The notes beneath the pieces were generated by a model, which worked only from the letters and a program-made list of their open reading frames with translations, made no database searches and was not told the DNA's origin. Of a DNA stretch of 64,000 nt, positions 17,057 to 24,276 are shown in pieces. Made by a program: the position numbers and the translations under genes. Each line of letters begins with the position of its first letter. Within the stretch, counting starts at the first letter, position 1. This DNA comes from JAIBJN01 sp035762005 (lineage in GTDB: Bacteria > Actinomycetota > Thermoleophilia > Gaiellales > Gaiellaceae), in assembly GCA_035762005.1 (NCBI GenBank), contig DASTQA010000048.1, positions 1 through 64,000 of the forward strand, read 5' to 3'.

Positions 17057-18195
17057 AAGCGGAGGATCGCGCCGATCCCCTCGACCGGATCGAGGTCCTG
17101 CCCGTGCCGGACCGGCCAGACCGTCCCGCCGTGGGCGAGCGTCTGGTGGACGGCGAGATCGAGACCGTCGTCGGAGCGCTCGAACGGCGTCCCGTCGAGC
17201 GGGCAAGTCTCGCCCTCGAGCGCCAGCCGACCGCAGGCGGGGCACCGTCTCGCCGGACGGTTCGCGCCCGCGCCGTAGAGGAGGACCTCGACCCTCGCGT
17301 CGGAGGCGGCCGCGAGCGTCGCCGCCCAGCCGGCCGCGGCCCGGCCGTCTCGCCCGGCCTCCTCGCGCCAGCGCGAGACGAGCTCGCCCTCCCGCTCCGC
17401 ATGGCGGCGCTCGAGCACGGGCGTGGCGGCCCGGAGGAGCTCGCCGGCCTGCGCGTGCGCCTCGGCCGCCGCCACGCCTGCGATCGCGGCCCTCGTCTCG
17501 GGCGCGACCAGCTCGAGGAACTCGGCGCCCGCCTCCTCCGAGGCCACGACGACGACCTGCGTCCCGCCGTGCCTGCGCACGCGGCGGTCGAGCTCCTCGG
17601 CGACGCGGCGCAGGTGCTCCTGGGCGAGCTCGTCCACGTGGCGCTGCATCCGGGCCTGGGCCCAGCCGCCCTGGTCGTGCCGCCGCGGCTGCTCCTCGAA
17701 GCGGTCGATGACCTCCTCGAGCCGCCCGCCGCGAAGGCGGTAGAAGCGGCCCTGCTCCCGGCCGACGACGACCACGAGCGCGCCGTCGCCGCGGCCCACC
17801 AGGGGCACGAGCGGGGCGAGGTGGAGGAGCGGGCCGACGGTGACGCGGTCCGGCACCGCCTCCATCAGGGGGCGCGGGCGCCAGACGCCGTCCAGGCTCG
17901 AGCAGAAGACCGCCAGCCCGCGCGTCCCGTCGCGCTCGAACTCGCTCTCGAAGTAGTCGCGAATGCGGCCGACGTCCTCACGGAGCGCTACCCGTTGGTC
18001 GTGCGTGAGGTCTTCACGCGAGCCGCCGTTTCTCTTCGATGCGCCGTCGAGCAGCGAGTGCAGGCGGGTCTCTGCGTCGCCGGCCGTCGCGGCGACGCTG
18101 GGATCGAGGCCCAGGTAGAGGCTGATCGCAAGACCCCGGCGAGCCTCGAACGAGGCGAGGTCTCGAAGCTCGTCCCATGTCACGGTTCGCGCCAT
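17053..18195 (-). CDS. VLRF1/aeRF1-type release-factor-like protein
   Basis: A 380-residue protein of the actinobacterial Vms1-like / archaeal-eukaryotic RF1 group. The N-terminal region includes SLYLGLDPS. The mid-region RFYRLRGGRLEEV precedes a catalytic-loop-like HDQGGWAQARMQRHVDE, where the glutamine after GGW would occupy the place of the GGQ-type release loop. A C-terminal C-x2-C...C zinc ribbon (CPACGRLALEGETCPLDG) lies at residues ~318-337. Such proteins are proposed to release peptides from stalled ribosomes or split ribosomal subunits. It diverges from trxB. The family assignment is good; biochemical activity is inferred. Confidence 0.78.
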   Translation of the reverse strand: MARTVTWDELRDLASFEARRGLAISLYLGLDPSVAATAGDAETRLHSLLDGASKRNGGSREDLTHDQRVALREDVGRIRDYFESEFERDGTRGLAVFCSSLDGVWRPRPLMEAVPDRVTVGPLLHLAPLVPLVGRGDGALVVVVGREQGRFYRLRGGRLEEVIDRFEEQPRRHDQGGWAQARMQRHVDELAQEHLRRVAEELDRRVRRHGGTQVVVVASEEAGAEFLELVAPETRAAIAGVAAAEAHAQAGELLRAATPVLERRHAEREGELVSRWREEAGRDGRAAAGWAATLAAASDARVEVLLYGAGANRPARRCPACGRLALEGETCPLDGTPFERSDDGLDLAVHQTLAHGGTVWPVRHGQDLDPVEGIGAILRF

Positions 18196-18261
18196 CGCCG
18201 GCCCCTTGTAGGTTTCCGCGCGGGGCTAGAAGCTACACAATCGGAACACGGGTCCGCAGCC

Positions 18262-18281
18262 TGGCGTTTAAGGAAGCGAGG
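18262..18281 (+). promoter_or_regulatory. 20-base element shared with the rmuC upstream region
   Basis: TGGCGTTTAAGGAAGCGAGG, 29 bases before the trxB GTG. Here GTTTAA is followed after 13 bases by GGGGAA, which loosely fits a stress-sigma (SigB/SigF-like) GTTTAA / GGGTAT promoter. It is the second of two copies in the window. Confidence 0.4.
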
Positions 18282-18310
18282 CTCGGGGAACTCGAGACGA
18301 GAGGAGCTGC

Positions 18311-19279
18311 GTGAACGCGAGCGACGTCCGTGAGGTGATCGTGATCGGCGGAGCGGTGGCGGGCTACACCGCTGCGCTCTACACCGCGAGGGCCAACATG
18401 CGCCCCCTCGTCATCGAGGGCGTCAGCTGGGGTGGCCAGCTCATGATCACGAGCGACGTCGAGAACTACCCCGGCTACCCGGCCGGCGTGCTCGGGCCCG
18501 AGATGATGCAGGACTTCCGCAAGCAGGCGGAGCGCTTCGGGGCCGAGTTCCTCACGGATGACGCGACGAGGGTCGACTTCTCCGAGCGGCCGTTCCGCGT
18601 GTGGGTCGGAGACGACGTGTACCGCGCCGAGACGGTCATCGTCGCGACCGGGGCGAACGCGCGCCAGCTCGGGCTCGAGTCGGAGCGCACGCTCCAGGGC
18701 CGCGGCGTCTCGTACTGCGCCGTCTGCGACGCGGCGTTCTTCCGGGAGAAGGAGGTCGTCGTCGTGGGCGGTGGCGACTCGGCCATGGAGGAGGCGACGT
18801 TCCTCGCCAAGTTCGCCTCGAAGGTGACGCTCGTCCACCGGCGCGACGTCTTCCGCGCCTCGCCGATCATGGTCGATCGCGCAGCGGCGACCGAGAAGAT
18901 CGAGTTCGTCACCGACTCCGTCGTCGAGGAGGTCCTCGGCGAGGGTGTGGTGACCGGCGTCGTCGTCCGGAACCTGAAGACGGACGAGCGCACCGAGGTC
19001 CCGGCGGACGGGCTCTTCGTCGCGATCGGCCACGACCCGAACACGGCGCTCTTCAAGGGCCAGCTCGACATGGACGAGGCGGGCTACCTCCTCACGAGGG
19101 ACAAGACGTCCGAGACCAACGTCCCCGGGGTCTTCGCCGCCGGCGACGTGCAGGACCACGTCTACCGGCAGGCCGTGACGGCCGCTGGCTCCGGCTGCAT
19201 GGCCGCGCTCGACGCCGAGCGCTGGCTCTCCGCCGAGCGCGGCCGCCTGCTCGACGCGCTCGCAGCGCCGCGCGCGTAG
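18311..19279 (+). CDS. trxB: Thioredoxin reductase
   Basis: A 322-residue flavoprotein from the GTG at 18311, with GAGGAG nine bases upstream. The FAD motif is VIGGAVAGYTAALYTARA; the redox-active pair is Cys136/Cys139 (SYCAVCDAAFF); the NADPH motif is VVGGGDSAMEEA; and the C-terminal FAD motif is GVFAAGDVQDHVYRQAVTAAGSGC. It transfers electrons from NADPH to thioredoxin. The first FAD glycine motif reads GGAVAGY, where GGGPAGY is usual, a mild variant. Thioredoxin itself is not adjacent. Confidence 0.96.
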   Translation: MNASDVREVIVIGGAVAGYTAALYTARANMRPLVIEGVSWGGQLMITSDVENYPGYPAGVLGPEMMQDFRKQAERFGAEFLTDDATRVDFSERPFRVWVGDDVYRAETVIVATGANARQLGLESERTLQGRGVSYCAVCDAAFFREKEVVVVGGGDSAMEEATFLAKFASKVTLVHRRDVFRASPIMVDRAAATEKIEFVTDSVVEEVLGEGVVTGVVVRNLKTDERTEVPADGLFVAIGHDPNTALFKGQLDMDEAGYLLTRDKTSETNVPGVFAAGDVQDHVYRQAVTAAGSGCMAALDAERWLSAERGRLLDALAAPRA

Positions 19280-19301
19280 CGCCGCTCGCTAGCTTTTCGG
19301 C

Positions 19302-19745
19302 GTGCCCTACTTCATCTGCCCGAACTGCCGGCGGCGGTCGCTCGACGAGGACGGCCTCGAGGGCCTGACGGGCCGGCCGGTCTCCTGCACGAGCTGCGGC
19401 TTCGGGTTCCTCTTCGAGATCATGGACGACTACTACCCGGCGCCCGGCACCGGGCTCCTCGTGTGCGACGCGAAGGGCCGCGTGATCGCCGTCGGGCAGG
19501 GGGTCTTCGAGCTGACGGGCTTCCGCGAGCGCGACCTCATCGGCCGAGACGTCATGGAGGCCCTGTTCGAGCCGGAGGAGAACGGCCCCACGCCGGCCGC
19601 GCTCGCGCTCGAGTGGGGCGTCCGGCGCTTCGACCAGAGGCTGACGCTCCGCACGCGCTCGGGCCGGACGAAGGGCGTGCGCGCGGACTTCTTCCCCGCC
19701 TACGACGAGGACGGCGGCCTCCTCGTCGCCGTCGCCCCGCGCTAG
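19302..19745 (+). CDS. Zinc-ribbon plus PAS domain small protein
   Basis: A 147-residue protein from the GTG at 19302. The N-terminus is a four-cysteine zinc ribbon (CPNC at residues ~6-9, CTSC at ~29-32). Residues ~45-145 form a PAS domain (LVCDAKGRVIAVGQGVFEL, then GRDVMEALFEP). There is no output domain, so it may report redox state or ligand to a partner protein. It lies 22 bases after trxB on the same strand and is probably co-transcribed with it, which hints at redox sensing. I do not recognise a named family. Confidence 0.78.
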   Translation: MPYFICPNCRRRSLDEDGLEGLTGRPVSCTSCGFGFLFEIMDDYYPAPGTGLLVCDAKGRVIAVGQGVFELTGFRERDLIGRDVMEALFEPEENGPTPAALALEWGVRRFDQRLTLRTRSGRTKGVRADFFPAYDEDGGLLVAVAPR

Positions 19746-20110
19746 CGCGGGACCGGCGCCGCCCACCCACGCGGCCCGCACGCCTCGCCCCGCGAAGCCC
19801 CGCCCCGCGACCGGCGAGCGCACCCGGCCGCGACCCGGGTCGAGACGTGGGCTCGCCGGAGCCGGAGTCCTGCCCGGCCCCCCGTCGAGCAATCGTGTCG
19901 AGACCCGCACGGGACCGCCTCGGCCGGCGGGCCGGGAGCCTCGTGACACGGTGGTACTAGCGCTCGGAACGCCTTGGACGAGCCGGCCGGGAGCGAGCTC
20001 GAGGCCCTCGAGTCGCCGCGCACGTGACCCGCCGCACGACCATGGCGCGTTCGTGCCGAAAGGCGCCATCCGGCCCTTTTGTCACAGGAGCGAAGCCACG
20101 TGACACCGTG
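19746..20110. other. Intergenic region with inverted repeats, no gene seen
   Basis: About 365 bases without a convincing reading frame, between convergent genes. It holds a 7-base inverted repeat ATGGCGC/GCGCCAT at 20042-20069 followed by CCGGCCCTTTT, a possible terminator for the trxB-PAS transcript. It also holds two GTGACAC-centred palindromic sites, listed separately. Confidence 0.6.
19943..19957 (+). repeat. Imperfect GTGACAC palindrome, copy 1
   Basis: GTGACACGGTGGTAC. Its first 11 bases recur in inverted orientation at 20104-20114. The left half is a perfect GTGACAC arm and the right half is degenerate. Confidence 0.5.
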
Positions 20111-20114
20111 TCAC
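20100..20114. repeat. Perfect GTGACAC-C-GTGTCAC palindrome, copy 2
   Basis: Seven-base arms around a single central base, overlapping the nth stop codon. It could be an operator-like or REP-like site. Confidence 0.5.
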
Positions 20115-20815
20115 TTGGTCTCGGAGGCGCCGGGCGCCACGCTCACCGCGATGCGGCTGGACGGGCAGAGATCGGCGAGGACGCAGGCCTCGCACCGCGG
20201 CCGGCGGGCGAGGCAGACGCGGCGGCCGTGCCAGATGAGGAGGTGCGGGAAGCGCGCCCAGTCGGCGCGCGGGACGACGCGTGCGAGGTCGCGCTCGATC
20301 TTCGCCGGGTCCTCCTGCCTCGTGAGCCCGAGCCGCTGCGAGAGCCGGCGGACGTGCGTGTCGACGACGACGCCCTGGGTCGCACCGCGCTCGGCCGCGA
20401 CGACGTTCGCCGTCTTCCGGCCCACGCCCGGCAGGCGGACGAGCTCCTCGAGCCGCTCCGGGACCTCGCCGCCGTACTCCTCGACGAGCATGCGCATCGC
20501 CCCCCGGAGGTTCCTCGCCTTCTGGCGGAACGTGCCGGTCGGGCGGATGTCCGCCTCCAGCTCGGCCGGCGGGACCGCGAGGTAGTCCTCGGGGCGGCGG
20601 TACTTGCGGAACAGGCGCTCCGTCACCCGGTTGACGGTCACGTCCGTCGTCTGGGCCGAGAGCATCACCGAGACGAGCAGCTCGACCGGGTCGCGGAAGC
20701 GGAGGGCGATCACCGCGTCGGGGTGCTCGAGCGCGAGCCGCTCGACGATCGGGCGGATGCGGTCGCGCCGCCGGCCGACGCGGCGGCGAGCCTCGTGGAC
20801 GTAGCTCCGGGCCAC
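20111..20815 (-). CDS. nth: Endonuclease III (DNA glycosylase/AP lyase)
   Basis: A 234-residue base-excision repair enzyme that removes oxidised pyrimidines. The helix-hairpin-helix LPGVGRKTANVV carries the catalytic Lys, and VVDTHVRRLSQRLGL carries the catalytic Asp. The C-terminal 4Fe-4S loop is C-x6-C-x2-C-x5-C (CLARRPRCEACVLADLC). The GTG at 20815 (VARSYVHEARRR) gives the standard family length; the frame stays open upstream but reads as antisense of the AddA-like gene's 3' end. The stop overlaps a perfect palindrome. Confidence 0.95.
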   Translation of the reverse strand: MARSYVHEARRRVGRRRDRIRPIVERLALEHPDAVIALRFRDPVELLVSVMLSAQTTDVTVNRVTERLFRKYRRPEDYLAVPPAELEADIRPTGTFRQKARNLRGAMRMLVEEYGGEVPERLEELVRLPGVGRKTANVVAAERGATQGVVVDTHVRRLSQRLGLTRQEDPAKIERDLARVVPRADWARFPHLLIWHGRRVCLARRPRCEACVLADLCPSSRIAVSVAPGASETK

Positions 20816-20904
20816 GCGCGAGACCCTATGCGGGCGGCCCCGCGCGGGCCGACCGAACGGCCGGGTCGCCCGCGTCGAGCGCGGCGCACGCCCCGCGGGC
20901 GGAG

Positions 20905-23900
20905 CTAGAAGGCCTCCGCGTACTCGGCGGGAAGCTCGGGGCCGAGGAGGCGCGGGCCGGCGCACACGCGATCGAGCGCCGGGCAGCCGGAGCAGGTGAA
21001 CTCGCCCGGCGTCGGGCGGAAGTCGCCCTCCTGGATGCGGGCGATCGCCGCCGAGAGCTCGGCCTCGAGCGCGGCGGTGCCGGCCCGCTCGAACGTCGTC
21101 GAGACGACCGCGTCCGGACGCTCGAGGAATGCGTAGACGACCTCGACCTCCTCCGCCCCCGCCCGGAGGCACGCGAGCGCGTACACGAGCCGCTGGAGGC
21201 GGTAGTCCGCCTCGACGATCTCCTCCGGCGTGCCCTCGGCGAGCGAGTTCGTCTTGTAGTCGAGCACGAGCGCGCGCGGTCCGTCGCTCCAGTGGACGTC
21301 CAGCCGTCCGTGCAGGAGGACGCCGTCGTGCTCGAAGGCGAACGGGCGCTCGGGCGCCGCGCCCGCGAGCGCCGCGATCCGCCCGGCGAGCGCCGACTCG
21401 CAGTACGCGGTCACGAAGCCCCGGATGCGCTCGAGCTCCTCCCCGGTCACCGCCGGGTACCAGGCGCGGACGGGCTCGACGTCGGGGACGGCCGGAGCCG
21501 CGAGGTCGACGCGCTCGAGCAGCCGATGGACCGCGTCGCCGATCTCGGTCGCGGCGAGACCCGTCCCGCCGGGCACGGAGCCGTGGGCGTCCGCCGGCCG
21601 CAGCCCGGCCACGCGCTCGGCGTAGTACCGGTACGAGCAGCGCTCGAAGAGCGCGAGCGCGCTGTACGAGAGCCGGCGCACGCGGTGGAGGGGCGGGTCG
21701 GGCACCGGCGCCAGGTCGGGCAGCCGCGGCGCGGGGGGCGGCAGCGGCTCAAGCTCGTCGCCGACGAAGAGCTCGAGCTGCGTCTGGCCGACGGACGCCG
21801 CGGCGGCGGGCTCCGCCGGAGCCGCCGCGTCGGGCCGGTAGCGGTCGACGCGGACGAGGAGGCGCGCCCCGCCCCGGGCGATCTCCACCGGCCCGTCGCC
21901 GGCTGCCTCGAGCTCCTGCGCGTCGAGCCGCGCGAGCACCCACCCCATCGGCGTGGCCGCGTCGGCGGCGCGCCCGGGATCGACCGCGCCCGAGACGATC
22001 AGCCGGTCGATCGCGCGCGTCATCGCCACGTAGTAGAGGCGCAGGCGCTCGGCCCGCTCGGCCTCCCGCTCGGCCTCGCGCACCTGCTCGTAGGCGAAGG
22101 CCGGCCGGCGCGAGCCCGTGGCCGGGTCGGCGACCCGGAAGCCGAACCGCCCGTCGGGCAGGCAGAGGATCTCGTCCGGAGACGGCGCGGTGCGGTCCCG
22201 GCCCGCGTCGGCGACGACGACGACCTTGAACTCGAGCCCCTTCGCCGAGTGGATCGTCAGCAGGCGGACGGCGTCCGCTCCCTCCTCCTCGGCGACGGCC
22301 TCGAGCTCCCGGGCGCCCACGGCCTCCTGCTCGCGGACGAAGCGCACGAAGCCCTCGACGTCGCGGCCGCGGAGCTCCTCGTACGAGCGGGCGAGCCGGG
22401 CAAGCTTGCGCATGTTCGCGTAGCGACGGCGGCCGTCCCAGCGCGCGAGCACGGCGAGGTCGTAGTCGTGGTCGGCGACGATCCGCTCGCAGAGGCGCTC
22501 GAGCGAGAGCCCGTTCGCAGCCTGCGCCAGCCGCTCGTAGCGCTGGAGGAACGCGCGGCAGAGGTGCAGGTCCCGCTCGGCCAGCTCGGCGGGTAGGCCG
22601 CGCTCGAAGGGCTGGAAGAGCGGCCGCCGGGGGGCCGCCCTGCGCAGGAGGACGAGCGCGTCGTTCGAGAGCCCGACGAGAGGCGAGGCGAGCACGGTCA
22701 CGAGCGCCTCGTCGTCGTAGCGGTTGTGGAGGAGGCGGAGGTACGCGAGCAGGTCGACGACCTGCTGCTGGCCGAAGTACCCGCGACCGGTCGCCCGGTA
22801 CGTCGCGAGGCCCGCGGCCCGGAGCTCCTCCTCGTACCACTCCGCGTCGGTCCCGGCCGCGAAGAGGAGCACGATCTCCCCCGCGCTCGCCTCCCCCGCC
22901 TCGACGAGCCCGCGCACGCGCGCCGCGATGTGCCGAGCCTCGGCGCGGCGCCAGTGCACCGGCGCGCCCGCGTAGCTCGCCTTGTCGGTGACGAGGAGCT
23001 CGACGGGCGTCCCGAACACGGGGTCGGGGAAGCGGCCCGCAGCCTCGAGCGGCTGGAACTCCTCGCCGAACTCCGCCGAGAAGAGCGTGTTGACCGCGTG
23101 GAGCACCTCCGGGCGCGAGCGGTAGTTGTGCGTGAGGGCGAGGACGCCCCCCGAGCGCTCGCGGCGCTCGCGGAAGACCTCGACGTCGGCGTGGCGGAAG
23201 CGGTAGATCGACTGGAACTCGTCGCCGACGAAGAAGAGCTCCTTCCCGTCCGGGCCGTCCGCGAGCAGGTCGACGAGCTCGCACTGGAGCCGGTTCGTGT
23301 CCTGGAACTCGTCCACCATGATCGAGCGGAAGCGCCAGCTCTCGCGCTCGCGGACGGCGGCGTCGTCGCGCAGGAGGTCGCGCGCGGTGAGCTGGAGGTC
23401 CTCGAAGTCGAGGGCCGACTCCCGCTCCTTCGCCGCGCGGTACGCCCGGCCGAAGCGCTCGAGCAGCTCCTGCAGGAGCTCGCGGTCGCGGGCGGCTAGC
23501 TCGTCGAGCGCGGCCTGCTCGACGCCGAGCCGAGCCTCCTCGTAGCTCGCGGCCCGCTCGCCGCGGGCCTTGAGCTCGCCGAGGTCGAGGAGCCGTTCGG
23601 GGAGGCTCCGCCCCTCGAGGAGCTCGAGCGCGCGCGCGGCCGTCGCCCTCGCAGTCTCTCCCGCCTCCGCCTCCCCGGCGAGCGCCGCGGCGCACGCGCG
23701 CAGCTCCGCGAGCCGCTCGGCGAGCCCGGGCCGCCGTCCCAGCTCGAGCACGAGCGGGCGGCCGGCGGCCCGCAGCGTCTCGTGCACGCCCGTGAGCATC
23801 CGCCTGAGGGCGCGGGCGCCGTACGTCGTGAGCAGGCCGAGCCGCTCGTCGTCGTCGCCGGCGCAGAAGTCGGTCAGGGCGGCCTCGAACGCCTCCCGCT

Positions 23901-24276
23901 GGAGGACGCGCGCCTGCGGCTCGTCGAGGACGCGGAAGCGGGGGTCGACGCCGGCCGCGAAGGGATGCGCCTTCAGCAGCCGGTGGCAGAAGCCGTGGAT
24001 GGTCGAGATCCAGGCCGAGTCGAGCTCGCGCGCGAGATCCGCGCGCCCCGCCTCCGCGAGCCGCGTGCGGATGCGGTCGCGAAGCTCACCGGCGGCTCGC
24101 TCGGTGTACGTGATCACGAGGAGCGAGTCGACGTCGAGCCCGCGCTCGCAGACCGCCTTGACGAACCGCTCGACGAGCACGGTCGTCTTCCCCGTCCCGG
24201 CGCCGGCCGAGACGAAGACGACGCCCGGCGCATCGATGGCGGCGGCCTGCTCGGGATTGGGGGCGGCGACGGTCAC
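20905..24276 (-). CDS. AddA/AdnA-like UvrD helicase with C-terminal RecB-type nuclease
   Basis: A 1123-residue SF1A helicase-nuclease for double-strand-break end resection. Motifs include Walker A SAGAGTGKTTVLVERF near residue 25, VDEFQDTNRLQ (motif II), LTHNYRSR (motif IV) and TIHSAKGLEFKVVVV (motif V). The PD-(D/E)XK domain near residue 1030 has VLDYKTNSLAEG. Four cysteines (FERCSYRYY, then TCSGC and RVC near the C-terminus) form a probable Fe-S staple. The GTG at 24276 overlaps the AddB-like stop (GTGA), so the two subunits are translationally coupled. AddA proper of Firmicutes usually lacks the cysteines; AdnAB-type enzymes have them. Confidence 0.9.
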   Translation of the reverse strand: MTVAAPNPEQAAAIDAPGVVFVSAGAGTGKTTVLVERFVKAVCERGLDVDSLLVITYTERAAGELRDRIRTRLAEAGRADLARELDSAWISTIHGFCHRLLKAHPFAAGVDPRFRVLDEPQARVLQREAFEAALTDFCAGDDDERLGLLTTYGARALRRMLTGVHETLRAAGRPLVLELGRRPGLAERLAELRACAAALAGEAEAGETARATAARALELLEGRSLPERLLDLGELKARGERAASYEEARLGVEQAALDELAARDRELLQELLERFGRAYRAAKERESALDFEDLQLTARDLLRDDAAVRERESWRFRSIMVDEFQDTNRLQCELVDLLADGPDGKELFFVGDEFQSIYRFRHADVEVFRERRERSGGVLALTHNYRSRPEVLHAVNTLFSAEFGEEFQPLEAAGRFPDPVFGTPVELLVTDKASYAGAPVHWRRAEARHIAARVRGLVEAGEASAGEIVLLFAAGTDAEWYEEELRAAGLATYRATGRGYFGQQQVVDLLAYLRLLHNRYDDEALVTVLASPLVGLSNDALVLLRRAAPRRPLFQPFERGLPAELAERDLHLCRAFLQRYERLAQAANGLSLERLCERIVADHDYDLAVLARWDGRRRYANMRKLARLARSYEELRGRDVEGFVRFVREQEAVGARELEAVAEEEGADAVRLLTIHSAKGLEFKVVVVADAGRDRTAPSPDEILCLPDGRFGFRVADPATGSRRPAFAYEQVREAEREAERAERLRLYYVAMTRAIDRLIVSGAVDPGRAADAATPMGWVLARLDAQELEAAGDGPVEIARGGARLLVRVDRYRPDAAAPAEPAAAASVGQTQLELFVGDELEPLPPPAPRLPDLAPVPDPPLHRVRRLSYSALALFERCSYRYYAERVAGLRPADAHGSVPGGTGLAATEIGDAVHRLLERVDLAAPAVPDVEPVRAWYPAVTGEELERIRGFVTAYCESALAGRIAALAGAAPERPFAFEHDGVLLHGRLDVHWSDGPRALVLDYKTNSLAEGTPEEIVEADYRLQRLVYALACLRAGAEEVEVVYAFLERPDAVVSTTFERAGTAALEAELSAAIARIQEGDFRPTPGEFTCSGCPALDRVCAGPRLLGPELPAEYAEAF

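Noticed and set aside
13799..18333. Very long open frames (over 1000 codons) on both strands across rmuC, the kinase and the VLRF1-like gene
   Set aside because: GC-rich codon usage leaves shadow frames open. Their translations are Arg/Pro/Ala-rich without motifs, whereas rmuC, kinase and VLRF1 motifs are clear in other frames.
20081..20114. Intrinsic terminator for nth from the palindrome
   Set aside because: Read in the nth direction the hairpin is followed by A-rich rather than U-rich sequence.
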